Source: Alcanivorax sp. (GTDB lineage Bacteria; Pseudomonadota; Gammaproteobacteria; Pseudomonadales; Alcanivoracaceae). From it: a DNA stretch of 36,450 bases. The DNA is taken from NCBI GenBank assembly GCA_013823245.1, contig PNLU01000024.1, positions 1 through 36,450 on the forward strand, written 5' to 3'. The position numbers and the translations under genes were made by a program. Under the pieces are notes generated by a model, which was not told the DNA's origin, did no database searches, and saw nothing but the letters and a program-made list of their open reading frames with translations. Positions 17,948 to 26,478 of this stretch are shown here, one piece after another. The number at the start of each line of letters is the position of its first letter. The stretch's first letter is position 1.

Positions 17948-19003
17948 TCAGTTGCCGGTCGCGCTCTTCAGGTAGCGGAAGAAGTCGCCATCCGGCTCCA
18001 GCACCATCACGTCGCCGCTGTCGCGGAAGGTCTCCCGGTAGGCCTGAAGGCTGCGGTAGAACCGGTAGAACTCACGATCACGATTGTAGGCGTCCGCATA
18101 GATGCGTGCTGCGGTGGCATCGCCCTCACCACGCGTGCGCTCGGCATCGCGGAAGGCGTCGGCCAGCAGCACCGTGCGCTGACGATCCGCCTGGGCGCGG
18201 ATGATCTCCGCGGCCTCGCGGCCTTCAGAGCGGTGCCGGGCTGCATCCCGGGCACGCTCGGCCCGCATCCGCTCGAACACCCGCTCTCGCACTTCGTCCG
18301 GCCAGTCCACCTGCTTGAGGCGAATATCGACCACGTCGATACCGAAATCCTCCAGCGCCTCATCTTTCACGTCAGCCAGCACCGCCACCATCAGTTGTTC
18401 ACGCGCATCTTCCTGCGGATCCATGCGCGAGGCTTCCTCAGCGGTGATGGTTTCCAGCGGCTCGTCATCCTCACCGGTGCCGTCGCCGAAGCCGAGCTCG
18501 CGGGCGGTGACTTCGCCATTGCCATCCATCAGACCACTTTCCGGGTCAACGATCACCTCGCGGCGACCTGCCACTACCTGTTGCACGGTGCGCTGGGCCA
18601 CTGCGTTACGCAGACGCTCAGCCACCCGGGCGTTGAGCCGCTGCTGGGCGATCTCGCGCATGCGCTCAGAGGTGTTGGCGCCACCACCGCCGATAACGGT
18701 CACGTACTTCTGCACGTCGTCGACACGCCAGATGACGAAGGAACTGACATCCATCAGCTTGCGCTCGGACGTCAGGTAGGACTGCGCGGGCAACTCGTAG
18801 GCGGTCGCCCGGCCATCCACCTTCAACACCTGGTCGATGAACGGCATCTTGCCGTGGATACCGGGCTCGATATCCGTGCGCACGATCTCCTGGAATCGCT
18901 TCAGCACCGCACGCTCGGTTTCATTGACGATGAAATAGGAATCCAGCGCCACGATGACCAGGAACAGGGCGGCCACCAGACCCATCAGGCTTCTCGGGGA
19001 CAT
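17948..19003 (-). CDS. hflC: HflC, SPFH-domain modulator of FtsH protease
   Basis: 351 aa. With HflK it forms a large periplasm-facing complex around the membrane protease FtsH. Seen: one N-terminal transmembrane segment (about 7-24), the SPFH domain (from ETERAVLKRF to about 260), an acidic low-complexity insertion at about 170-205 (GTGEDDEPLETI), also present in E. coli HflC, and the coiled-coil region RMRAERARDAARHRSEGREAAEIIRA split by short turns, ending DFFRYLKS. Start overlaps the hflK stop by one base (TGATG). Confidence 0.97.
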   Translation of the reverse strand: MSPRSLMGLVAALFLVIVALDSYFIVNETERAVLKRFQEIVRTDIEPGIHGKMPFIDQVLKVDGRATAYELPAQSYLTSERKLMDVSSFVIWRVDDVQKYVTVIGGGGANTSERMREIAQQRLNARVAERLRNAVAQRTVQQVVAGRREVIVDPESGLMDGNGEVTARELGFGDGTGEDDEPLETITAEEASRMDPQEDAREQLMVAVLADVKDEALEDFGIDVVDIRLKQVDWPDEVRERVFERMRAERARDAARHRSEGREAAEIIRAQADRQRTVLLADAFRDAERTRGEGDATAARIYADAYNRDREFYRFYRSLQAYRETFRDSGDVMVLEPDGDFFRYLKSATGN

Positions 19004-20193
19004 CAGCGTACCTCCCTGGTGCGGCCATAGAGACTGCGTGGTTGCTGGTTAGTGCCGGACGCATTGCTGCCGCCGCTGCCACTGCCGCTCTCGCGCTGGC
19101 TACTACTGCGGTCGCTACTGCTACCCGACGAGGTGTCACGCTCGCGATGCTGCTTCATGATCTGATCCAGCGGCAGGTAAATCAGGCTGTCGCCGCCCTG
19201 CACGTCCACCAGCACCTTGCTGCTGCGGCCGATCACTTCCTGCATCGTCTCGATGTAGAGACGTTCGCGGGTCACTTCCGGCGCCTGACGATACTCGGTC
19301 AGCAGCGCCGAGAAGCGGCTCGCCTCACCGGTCGCACGCGCTTCGACTTCAGCCCGATAGGCTTCGGCCTCTTCCCGCAGACGCTGGGCACGGCCCCGCG
19401 CTTCCGGGATCACCGCATTGGCATAGGCTTCAGCTTCTTTCTGGAACCGATCCTCGTCTTCACGAGCCCGGGTCACATCCTGGAACGCATCCCGCACCGC
19501 CGCAGGCGCCTGGGTGCTGTCCAGCACCACCGCCGATACCAGCAAACCGGTGGAGTAGGTATCCAGATATTCCTGCAAGCGCAATTGCACTTCAGAGCGC
19601 AGCGCTTCCCGCTCGGAGCTGAGCACGGCATTGATGGTCTTGCTGCCCACCACATGGCGCAGTGCGCTCTCGGTGGCGTTGCGCAGGACGCGCTCGGAGT
19701 TGGACACTTTCAGCAGGTACGCCGCCGGATCAAGCACGCGGTACTGCACGTCCAGGGTCACGCTGACAATGTTGGTATCCCCGGTCAGCATTTCCTCGCT
19801 GATGCGATGGCTGTTGACCTGGGTCACGTTGACCTTGCTGTATTCTTCAAACGGTGGCAGATGCCAGTTCAGACCGGGGTCCACGATGCGGTGCAACTTG
19901 CCGAATCGCAGCACCACACCCTGTTCAGCGGAGTCCACCTGGAAAAACGCCCAGAAGGCGTACACGAACAGCAGCACCGCGATCACGATAGCGACGACGC
20001 CGCCGGATGGCGCACTGCTGCCACCCCCACCGCTGTTGTTGCCGCCCTTGCCACCAAAGGCGCCACCCAACTTGTCCTTGAGGTTGCGGATCACCTCGTC
20101 CAGATCAGGCGGCCCCTGATCATTCTTGTTGCCACCACCGCCGCCCCCCCAGGGGTCGCGGGGCTTCTGTCCGCCAGGTTCGTTCCAGGCCAT
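19003..20193 (-). CDS. hflK: HflK, SPFH-domain modulator of FtsH protease
   Basis: 396 aa. Seen: a glycine-rich N-terminus (WGGGGGG, GGKGGNNSGGGG), a single transmembrane segment (about 67-84), the SPFH domain starting QGVVLRFGK, a charged coiled coil with EARGRAQRLREEAEAY, and a serine-rich C-terminal tail. Partner of HflC, to which it is translationally coupled; hflX ends 11 bp upstream. The N- and C-terminal low-complexity regions are normal for the family. Confidence 0.97.
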   Translation of the reverse strand: MAWNEPGGQKPRDPWGGGGGGNKNDQGPPDLDEVIRNLKDKLGGAFGGKGGNNSGGGGSSAPSGGVVAIVIAVLLFVYAFWAFFQVDSAEQGVVLRFGKLHRIVDPGLNWHLPPFEEYSKVNVTQVNSHRISEEMLTGDTNIVSVTLDVQYRVLDPAAYLLKVSNSERVLRNATESALRHVVGSKTINAVLSSEREALRSEVQLRLQEYLDTYSTGLLVSAVVLDSTQAPAAVRDAFQDVTRAREDEDRFQKEAEAYANAVIPEARGRAQRLREEAEAYRAEVEARATGEASRFSALLTEYRQAPEVTRERLYIETMQEVIGRSSKVLVDVQGGDSLIYLPLDQIMKQHRERDTSSGSSSDRSSSQRESGSGSGGSNASGTNQQPRSLYGRTREVR

Positions 20194-20204
20194 CGAAATC
20201 TCCG

Positions 20205-21572
20205 TCAGTCTCGTCCCGTTGCGCGCGGGCGGGAAGGATTGTAGGAAGGGGCTTCGCCCCCTGCAACCGGCGCGGCGACGGCCACATCGGCCTCGCTGAG
20301 GCCTTCACCACGCAAAAGTCGTTCAAAATGGATGCGGTTGACCCGCACCCGCAGCAACATGCCGCCTCCGGTATCAGACTCCTCGGACAGCACTTCTCCG
20401 GCCTCATGCAGGCGGGCCCGCAGTCGACCAGCATTGGCTGGCAGGCGCACCCAGCGGTCCACCCAACCCGTCGCCAGGCGCTCGGCCATGGCCTCATAAA
20501 GCAGATCCATGCCAGCCCCGGTATGCGCCGACAACCAGACACGCCACGGCCGACCCTGTTCGTCACGCTCGACGCGTGGCATCTCGCCCGCCAGATCCGT
20601 CTTGTTATAGACGTGCAGCACCGGCAGCGCGTCGGCACTGATCTCCGCCAGCACCTCTTCCACCGCCTGCACGTTCCGATCGCGCTCCTCAGCCGCGCAA
20701 TCCGTGACATGCAGCAGTAAACTGGCCCCCAGCGTTTCTTCCAGCGTAGCACGAAACGCATCCACCAGCCGGTGAGGCAGATGGCGAATGAACCCTACCG
20801 TATCCGCCAGAATCGCCGGGCCGACGCCCGGCACCCGCACCCGTCGCAAGGTCGGGTCCAGGGTGGCAAACAACTGATCCGCCACGTATACCTCGGCCTG
20901 CGTGAGGACATTGAAAAGGGTCGACTTGCCCGCGTTGGTGTAGCCCACCAGCGAAATCAGCGGCGTTTCGGCGCGTTCACGGGCGCGACGCCCCTGGGCG
21001 CGCTGGCTGCGTACCTTGAGCAGACGCCCTTCAATGGCGCGGATACGTTCGCGCACCAGACGACGGTCGGTTTCCAGCTGGGTTTCACCCGGCCCGCGGA
21101 GCCCGATGCCGCCTTTCTGCCGTTCCAGATGGGTCCAGCCACGCACCAGCCGAGTGGACAGATGACGCAGCTGCGCCAGTTCCACCTGCAAGCGGCCTTC
21201 GTGGGTGCGGGCACGCTGGGCAAAGATATCCAGAATGAGCCCGGTGCGATCCAGCACCCGGCATTTCAGGGCGCGCTCAAGGTTTCGTTCCTGGGCCGGG
21301 CTCAGGGCGTGGTTGAAAAGCACCACGTCGGCGTCATGCTCCAGCACCGCAGCGGCCACCTCTTCCACCTTGCCCGACCCGATATAGGTCGCAGGCTCCG
21401 GTCGGTCACGGCGACCGGTGACCTCGGCCACCGGCGTCACACCGCTGGAGACCACCAGATGATGAAACTCTTCCAGGTCTTCCTGGCCGGCAGCGTCAGG
21501 CAACTCAAGGTGCACCAGCACAGCCCGCTCTACGGGGCGGTCGGCATGATCTGGGCGTTCAAAAAATTCCAT
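20205..21572 (-). CDS. hflX: GTPase HflX (ribosome-splitting factor)
   Basis: 455 aa. HflX binds the 50S subunit and splits stalled 70S ribosomes under heat or antibiotic stress. Seen: the N-terminal ATP-binding/HflX domain (about 15-130; RDRPEPATYIGSGKVEEV), a basic helical linker (RLLKVRSQRAQGRRARERAE), and the G domain with G1 GYTNAGKST (about 209-217), G3 DTVGFIRHLP and G4 NKTD, then a C-terminal domain (about 370-455). Located hfq-hflX-hflK-hflC as in E. coli. Confidence 0.97.
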   Translation of the reverse strand: MEFFERPDHADRPVERAVLVHLELPDAAGQEDLEEFHHLVVSSGVTPVAEVTGRRDRPEPATYIGSGKVEEVAAAVLEHDADVVLFNHALSPAQERNLERALKCRVLDRTGLILDIFAQRARTHEGRLQVELAQLRHLSTRLVRGWTHLERQKGGIGLRGPGETQLETDRRLVRERIRAIEGRLLKVRSQRAQGRRARERAETPLISLVGYTNAGKSTLFNVLTQAEVYVADQLFATLDPTLRRVRVPGVGPAILADTVGFIRHLPHRLVDAFRATLEETLGASLLLHVTDCAAEERDRNVQAVEEVLAEISADALPVLHVYNKTDLAGEMPRVERDEQGRPWRVWLSAHTGAGMDLLYEAMAERLATGWVDRWVRLPANAGRLRARLHEAGEVLSEESDTGGGMLLRVRVNRIHFERLLRGEGLSEADVAVAAPVAGGEAPSYNPSRPRATGRD

Positions 21573-21629
21573 GAAGTACCGGTTGTAGTGGGGTGTCTGC
21601 GAGAGGCGCCAACCGGCAGGGCGGGATAA

Positions 21630-21662
21630 AGCACCACCCCGGCAGCCTGGCTGCCGGGGTGG
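21630..21662 (-). terminator. Hairpin between hfq and hflX (terminator or attenuator)
   Basis: A 12-bp perfect stem (21634-21645 with 21651-21662, loop of 5), followed on the minus strand by TGCTTTAT, only a weak U-tract. It probably reduces, rather than stops, transcription from hfq into hflX. Confidence 0.6.
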
Positions 21663-21673
21663 CCGGTTCGACG

Positions 21674-21952
21674 TCAGGCATTACCCGGGAAGCTGTCGCC
21701 ATTGGGCTGACCCATGGCCGGGTTACCGCCCGCCGGCCCCGCTGCACGGGGATTGCGTGCCGGCACGACGGTGGAAATCGCGTGCTTGTATACCATCTGG
21801 CTGACCGCATTCTTCAGCAGCACAACGTACTGGTCGAAGGATTCGATCTGACCCTGAAGCTTGATGCCGTTGACCAGAAAGATGGATACGGGAATCCGTT
21901 CCTTTCTCAGTGCATTCAGAAAAGGGTCTTGTAGCGAGTGCCCTTTCGACAT
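21674..21952 (-). CDS. hfq: RNA chaperone Hfq
   Basis: 92 aa. Hexameric Sm-like protein pairing small RNAs with mRNAs. Seen: Sm1 ([19 protein letters not shown], about 16-34, with SFDQYVVLL) and Sm2 with the signature YKHAIST (about 55-61), then a short flexible tail ([20 protein letters not shown]) shorter than E. coli's. ATG 21952 has AAGGAG seven bases upstream; the longer in-frame start at 22039 is not family-like. A candidate heat-shock-type promoter lies upstream. Confidence 0.98.
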   Translation of the reverse strand: MSKGHSLQDPFLNALRKERIPVSIFLVNGIKLQGQIESFDQYVVLLKNAVSQMVYKHAISTVVPARNPRAAGPAGGNPAMGQPNGDSFPGNA

Positions 21953-22084
21953 GGTGGTTCTCCTTGACGTCCTGGGTAAAAAGTAACGCCCTACAAGAAC
22001 ATGCTGCAGGCCATGGCCAGAACAGTGCTCCCGGGGCAATCAGCGCAATAACCGGGCAAAACCCGGACCTGTCACGGTTCTGGT

Positions 22085-22112
22085 GAATGCGGTCTCAAGG
22101 TGGAATTTCAAG
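22085..22112 (-). promoter_or_regulatory. Candidate sigma32-type promoter upstream of hfq
   Basis: On the minus strand, CTTGAA (22107-22112) is followed after 14 bp by CCGCATTC (22085-22092), resembling the heat-shock consensus CTTGAA-N13-17-CCCCATNT. It would give a leader of about 125 nt. The E. coli hfq locus also has sigma32 promoters. The rest of the miaA-hfq gap (21953-22187) contains only a weak 5-bp hairpin (22052-22066). Confidence 0.35.
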
Positions 22113-22187
22113 TCCCCCTGTCCGCGCACGCGCCCAGCGCCGCAGCAGTCTTTCTCGTGACCCCAAACCGGGTGCCACGCCTGTTCG

Positions 22188-23162
22188 TCACATCTCAGGA
22201 TAAAAAGGTTCCTGAAGGGTACTAAACACCGATTCGCAGAGGCTTTCAAGGGAATGCTCGGGATCCAGAGGGATCAACCCCGGCCAGCCCCGCAGCCAGG
22301 TCAGTTGCCGCTTGGCCAGCTGCCGCGTGGCCACGATGGCCCGACGTACCATTTCCTCGCGATCATACTCCCCCGCCAGGTAACCCCACACCTGCCGGTA
22401 GCCCACCGCCCGGATTGCGGGCAGTCCCGGGTGCAGGTCACCCCGCGCCGCCAACCGCTGCACTTCTTCTATCAGCCCCGTCTTCAGCATGGCATGAAAG
22501 CGGGTCTCGATCCGGGCATGCAACAGCGCCCGGTCATTCGGCAACAATGCGAACTGTTTCACATTATAGGGGAAGGCAGGGCTGCCACCAACGCCCTCCG
22601 TCGCCTGCCGGGCGTGGTGGGCGGATAACGGCTCCCCGGTCAGCAGGAAGACCTCCAGCGCCCGCTGCACCCGCTGCTGGTCGTTCGGCTTGAGCCGCGC
22701 CGCCGTCTCCGGGTCCACTTCGGCCAGCCAGGCGTGCAGTGCGGGCCACCCCTCTGCTGCGGCCCGGGCATCCAGTTGCGCCCTGACCGTTGCGTCGGCC
22801 GCCGGCAAGGCGGCCAACCCCTGCAACAAGGTGCGGAAATAGAGCATGGTGCCGCCGACCAGCAACGGAATACGGCCCTGCTCATGCAGTGCCCTGATTT
22901 CTGCCAGTGCGTCCTCGCGGAAATCTGCGGCGGAATAGGGCTCGGCCGGATCGCGGAACCCCAGCAGCCGGTGCGGCGCCACCGCCAGCACCTCCGGCTC
23001 CGGCCGCGCCGCGCCGACGTCCAGCTCCCGGTAGACCAGCGCCGAGTCCACATTGATGATCGCCAGCCGAGGCTTGCGGCGCACCAGTTCCACGGCCAAC
23101 GCGGTCTTGCCCGAGCAGGTGGGGCCCATCAGAAACAGGACAGGGGGCTGGCGAGCGGACAT
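22188..23162 (-). CDS. miaA: tRNA dimethylallyltransferase MiaA
   Basis: 324 aa. Transfers the dimethylallyl group to N6 of A37 in tRNAs reading UNN codons. Seen: P-loop [11 protein letters not shown] at about 13-23, [19 protein letters not shown] (about 35-53; the usual DSAQVYR is DSALVYR here, a minor change), [16 protein letters not shown] (about 101-116), and [14 protein letters not shown] near 260. Normally follows mutL directly; here mutL is about 9.8 kb away and the intervening genes run the other way, so miaA must have its own promoter, which I could not identify with confidence in 23163-23232. Confidence 0.97.
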   Translation of the reverse strand: MSARQPPVLFLMGPTCSGKTALAVELVRRKPRLAIINVDSALVYRELDVGAARPEPEVLAVAPHRLLGFRDPAEPYSAADFREDALAEIRALHEQGRIPLLVGGTMLYFRTLLQGLAALPAADATVRAQLDARAAAEGWPALHAWLAEVDPETAARLKPNDQQRVQRALEVFLLTGEPLSAHHARQATEGVGGSPAFPYNVKQFALLPNDRALLHARIETRFHAMLKTGLIEEVQRLAARGDLHPGLPAIRAVGYRQVWGYLAGEYDREEMVRRAIVATRQLAKRQLTWLRGWPGLIPLDPEHSLESLCESVFSTLQEPFYPEM

Positions 23163-23232
23163 GGCGGCAAACGGACAAGGGCCTCAGGGAGCGCCATGGT
23201 AAGGCGCCAGCGCCCGGCGGGCCAGCCACGCC

Positions 23233-23272
23233 CGGTCAACGAATTGTCATAAAGCTGACACAGACCGGTCAC
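23233..23272 (+). promoter_or_regulatory. Candidate tandem Pho box (PhoB site), four 11-bp repeats
   Basis: Four 7-mers at exact 11-bp spacing on the plus strand: CGGTCAA, TTGTCAT, CTGACAC, CGGTCAC, with 4-bp spacers CGAA, AAAG, AGAC. The central 18 bases (23244-23261) differ from the Pho box consensus CTGTCATAWAWCTGTCAY at three positions. The site lies 23 bp before the glycosyltransferase ATG. A well-placed -10 is not obvious; TATGAA at 23295-23300 overlaps the start codon. PhoB control is inferred. Confidence 0.55.
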
Positions 23273-23295
23273 CGGCGGCGCTCACCCTTGCCGGT

Positions 23296-24501
23296 ATGAA
23301 CACTACCAAGCACTACGCCATCGTCACTGAAACCTTCCCGCCGGAGATCAACGGCGTGGCCCTGACGGTTCGTAATCTGGCGCGGGGCCTGGCCCGCCGC
23401 GGTCATCGTGTCTCGCTGGTGCGGCCGCGTCAGGACCATGAGACCGCACGCCCCTGCGGGCAACGTGCCGACATGATCGACGAGCCGGGCCTGCAGGATA
23501 CGCTGGTGCGCGGCATGGCGCTGCCCCGCTATCCCGGCCTCAAGTTCGGCCTGCCCGCCGGGCGCACATTGCGCCAGCAATGGCTGGCTGACCGGCCAGA
23601 AGCGGTCTACGTCGCCACAGAGGGCCCACTGGGACTGTCGGCGGTCAGTACCGCCCGGCAACTGGGCATCCCGGTCGCCACCGGCCTGCACACACGCTTC
23701 GACGAATACATGCGCGACTACGGCCTGGGAGCACTGCAGGGCCTGGCCTTTGCCTGGATGCGCTGGTTCCACAACCGGGCCGGGGCCACGCTGGTACCGA
23801 CAGCGGAATTGCGCGACTTCATCGGCCAGCGTGGCTTCCGCCATCCGGTCCACCTGGCTCGTGCGGTGGACCCGGCACGCTTCAGCCCGACCCGGCGCGA
23901 CAGCACCCTGCGCGCCGACTGGGGCCTGACCGACACGGACCTCGCCGTCATCTATGTGGGCCGCATCGCGGCGGAAAAAAATCTGGGCCTGGCCGTTCGC
24001 GCTTTCCGCGCCATCCAGCAACAGCGCCCCGACGCCCGCTTCATCTGGGTGGGTGAGGGTCCGCAACGCGCTCCGCTGGCGCAGGCCAATCCGGACTTCA
24101 TTTTCTGCGGGCTGCAACGGGGCGAGCAGCTGGCCCGGCATTTTGCCAGCGGCGACCTGTTCCTGTTCCCCAGCCGCAGCGAGACTTTCGGCAACGTTAC
24201 CCTGGAAGCCATGGCCAGTGGCGTACCCACCGTGGCCTTCAATTATGGCGCGGCACGCGAGCACCTGCGCAGTGGCCTGCACGGCGCAGCCGTGGACGAT
24301 GACGCCGCCTTTATCGACGCCGCCGTCGCACTGGCTACCCACAACAGTACCCGCCAGCAACAGGGCCGGGCCGCACGCGCCGCGATGCAGCGCCTGCACC
24401 CGGATCAGGTGGCGGCAGCTTTCGAGGCCGTGCTGTCAGGCCTGACCATTGCCCCACGACGCGAGGAGGAGTTGCCATGCAACCGCTATCCCGTGAAGTA
24501 A
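23296..24501 (+). CDS. GT4-family glycosyltransferase (lipid-glycosyltransferase-like)
   Basis: 401 aa cytoplasmic or membrane-associated GT-B enzyme. N-terminal acceptor domain begins AIVTETFPPEINGVA (about 8-22); the C-terminal donor domain contains VIYVGRIAAEKNLGLAV (about 217-233) and the E-x7-E motif SETFGNVTLE (about 295-304). It resembles the MgtA/SqdX/Agt branch that transfers sugars to diacylglycerol or phosphatidylinositol-type lipids, but donor and acceptor cannot be read from sequence. It overlaps the PAP2 gene by 25 bp, a coupling that suggests the phosphatase supplies a dephosphorylated lipid acceptor. No good ribosome binding site precedes the ATG. First gene of the plus-strand block inserted between mutL and miaA. 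Confidence 0.88.
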   Translation: MNTTKHYAIVTETFPPEINGVALTVRNLARGLARRGHRVSLVRPRQDHETARPCGQRADMIDEPGLQDTLVRGMALPRYPGLKFGLPAGRTLRQQWLADRPEAVYVATEGPLGLSAVSTARQLGIPVATGLHTRFDEYMRDYGLGALQGLAFAWMRWFHNRAGATLVPTAELRDFIGQRGFRHPVHLARAVDPARFSPTRRDSTLRADWGLTDTDLAVIYVGRIAAEKNLGLAVRAFRAIQQQRPDARFIWVGEGPQRAPLAQANPDFIFCGLQRGEQLARHFASGDLFLFPSRSETFGNVTLEAMASGVPTVAFNYGAAREHLRSGLHGAAVDDDAAFIDAAVALATHNSTRQQQGRAARAAMQRLHPDQVAAAFEAVLSGLTIAPRREEELPCNRYPVK

Positions 24502-25004
24502 TCCTGCTGCGTGACATCGGCTGGTGCCTGCGCGCCAATCGCTGGTGCGAGAAGCATCTGCTGCGCACCTACTTTTCCGTGGTCAGCCGATTGGGTGATG
24601 GCGTCTTCTGGTACACCCTGATGCTGGCCATGGTGCTGGTGGATGGGCTGTACGGGCTGATCGCCGCTGCCCACATGCTGGCCACCGGGCTGGTCGCACT
24701 GCTGATGTACAAGACCCTGAAACGCTGGACGCGCCGCCCGCGCCCCTTTGCCCATGACGGTCGTATTCACGCCTGGGTGGCCCCACTGGATGAATTCAGC
24801 TTTCCGTCCGGGCACACCCTGCACGCCACCGTCTTCACGCTGGTTGCTCTGGCCTATTACCCCATGCTCGGGATCCTGCTGGTGCCGTTCGCCATCAGCG
24901 TCGCCCTGTCACGCGTCTTCCTGGGCCTCCATTACCCCAGTGACGTACTGGCTGCACTCACTATCGGCACCGCCCTGGCCAGCCTGTCCCTTTATCTGGT
25001 CTGA
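24477..25004 (+). CDS. PAP2-family membrane phosphatase
   Basis: 175 aa with about four or five transmembrane segments. The three catalytic motifs are complete: K82-x6-R89-P90, P110-S-G-H113, and S145-R-x5-H152-x3-D156. The family dephosphorylates lipid phosphates such as phosphatidic acid, PGP or undecaprenyl diphosphate; the substrate cannot be told. ATG 24477 has GAGGAGGAG six bases upstream, inside the end of the glycosyltransferase gene. My inference is that it releases diacylglycerol (or a polyprenol carrier) for its partner. No strong terminator follows: 25005-25060 holds only a weak 6-bp repeat. Confidence 0.92.
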   Translation: MQPLSREVILLRDIGWCLRANRWCEKHLLRTYFSVVSRLGDGVFWYTLMLAMVLVDGLYGLIAAAHMLATGLVALLMYKTLKRWTRRPRPFAHDGRIHAWVAPLDEFSFPSGHTLHATVFTLVALAYYPMLGILLVPFAISVALSRVFLGLHYPSDVLAALTIGTALASLSLYLV

Positions 25005-25060
25005 ATTGCTTACCTGGTTTGAACTGTCGCCAGGCGCTGTCCCTCGAACAGGGGACAATC

Positions 25061-25102
25061 CTCACATTTCTGTTGTGAGCTGCTTCAGCCGCCTTCTATA
25101 CT
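25061..25102 (+). promoter_or_regulatory. Promoter of the TraF-like/lipoprotein operon with overlapping inverted repeat
   Basis: -35 TTGTGA (25073-25078), 18-bp spacer, -10 TATACT (25097-25102). The inverted repeat CTCACA (25061-25066) / TGTGAG (25074-25079) overlaps the -35 and could be an operator. Orientation is the reverse of a CRP site. Confidence 0.5.
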
Positions 25103-25144
25103 CACGGTACATAACAAACGGATCGGGTTCATCTGGGGGAATCC

Positions 25145-26458
25145 ATGTTCATACGCGCTCTCACGGCCACCGTGGTGGTCAGTCTCGCTGTGCCTGCCTT
25201 GGCCCTGCCGGGCACCGTGGGCAAAGGTCCCAACGTGACCTATGGCCACAACAGCCACGGCGTCAATTTGCAAAGTCTTTCCGGCAATCCTGCCCACGGC
25301 GCTCGCGTCCTCGCGGATGACAGCAGTTTTCGCATGGGCCGCGCCGGCGCCTTCAGTCTGGGTTACGAAGCAGGCAAGCTCGACAACTTTCTTGATCGCG
25401 CCGATGACGTGCTCGATAACCTGGAACGTGAAAACCTGACCGTCGCCGAGGGCATCGCCCTGGCCAACGAAACCAACGAACTGGTGGAAATCCTCGGCCG
25501 CGACGGCTATCTGCGCGTCAACGTCGGCTTGCAGGCGCCGCTGACACCGATTGCTTTCCGCACCGCTGTCGGCACCTTCAGTGTTTCGCTGGAAGCCGAT
25601 GCGGAAGTACGTTCCAGCATCCTCGATGACGCCGTCACCTATGACGCCGTCAACCAGGAACTGCGCACCCGCAGCTCGCTCTATCTGAAATCGGCCACGC
25701 TGACCCGCGTCAGCGTCGGCTGGGCCGATGAACTGTGGCAGCAGGACAACCGGTCGATCAGCGTGGGCGCGCGCGCCAACCTGATCAACGGCGCTCTGAG
25801 CAAGCAGGTGATCAACCTGAAGACTGCTGCCACCAATGATGACGACGACAGCATCGGGGACATCATCTCGGATCAGTACGACACCAACGAACGCACCAGC
25901 ACCGCCCTCGGGCTGGATGTGGGTGTAGCCTTCCAGCAGGACAACTGGCGCGGCGGACTGACCCTGAAAAACCTCAACGAGCCATCACTGCGTTATGGCA
26001 CCGTGGGTGTCGGTTGTGCGGACCTCGCGCCTGGCTCTCAGGCGCAGAGCAACTGCCTGACCGCTGATTATTTCGTGCAGGAAGGTCGCATTGCCGCCAA
26101 CGAAAAATGGGTACTCGCCAGCCAGGCCACCGTGGACGGCAGCTATGAGTTCAGCAATGGCCGCGGCATGGCTGGTTTCAGTTATGACCTGACCGACGCC
26201 AACACGCCCACCGGCGATCGCGAGCAGATGCTGTCGCTGGTCACCGCCTACCAGTTGCCCAACGTCTGGGCGCCGGGCCTGCGCGCCGGTTATCACGCCA
26301 ATCAGCGAGGCAGCAAGCTGTCCAGCCTCAGCGCCGGCATGACACTGTTCAACCGACTGACACTGGATGCGCTGGTGGGCCTGGAGCGCGTTGAAATTGA
26401 CGGCAGCTCGCTGCCACGTACTGCCGCCATCAGCCTCGGCTGGCAGTCCCGTTTCTGA
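25145..26458 (+). CDS. TraF-like outer membrane beta-barrel protein
   Basis: 437 aa. Signal peptide of about 20 residues (ending PALA-LPG) and a C-terminal phenylalanine (WQSRF) typical of outer membrane barrels. The mature start and the YGTVGVGC and ISVGARAN strands match the family annotated 'conjugal transfer protein TraF' (PF13729 type), common in marine gammaproteobacteria that lack conjugation genes nearby; no other tra gene is present, so the name is probably misleading. The protein alternates amphipathic strands with Asp/Asn-rich loops (TNDDDDSIGD near 229-238). GGGGGA precedes the ATG. 20 bp separate it from the lipoprotein gene. Confidence 0.82.
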   Translation: MFIRALTATVVVSLAVPALALPGTVGKGPNVTYGHNSHGVNLQSLSGNPAHGARVLADDSSFRMGRAGAFSLGYEAGKLDNFLDRADDVLDNLERENLTVAEGIALANETNELVEILGRDGYLRVNVGLQAPLTPIAFRTAVGTFSVSLEADAEVRSSILDDAVTYDAVNQELRTRSSLYLKSATLTRVSVGWADELWQQDNRSISVGARANLINGALSKQVINLKTAATNDDDDSIGDIISDQYDTNERTSTALGLDVGVAFQQDNWRGGLTLKNLNEPSLRYGTVGVGCADLAPGSQAQSNCLTADYFVQEGRIAANEKWVLASQATVDGSYEFSNGRGMAGFSYDLTDANTPTGDREQMLSLVTAYQLPNVWAPGLRAGYHANQRGSKLSSLSAGMTLFNRLTLDALVGLERVEIDGSSLPRTAAISLGWQSRF

Positions 26459-26478
26459 GCATCCATGAGGGGGATCTC

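Noticed and set aside
18390-18560. Acidic insertion in HflC as a novel domain
   Set aside because: E. coli HflC has a comparable acidic low-complexity insertion at the same place.
22040-22249. 69-aa minus-strand open frame between miaA and hfq
   Set aside because: It overlaps the end of miaA and the predicted hfq leader, with no ribosome binding site or recognisable features.
25145-26458. Evidence of a conjugative element from the TraF-like gene
   Set aside because: No other tra, mob or integrase gene is present; PF13729-type proteins are common outside conjugation loci.
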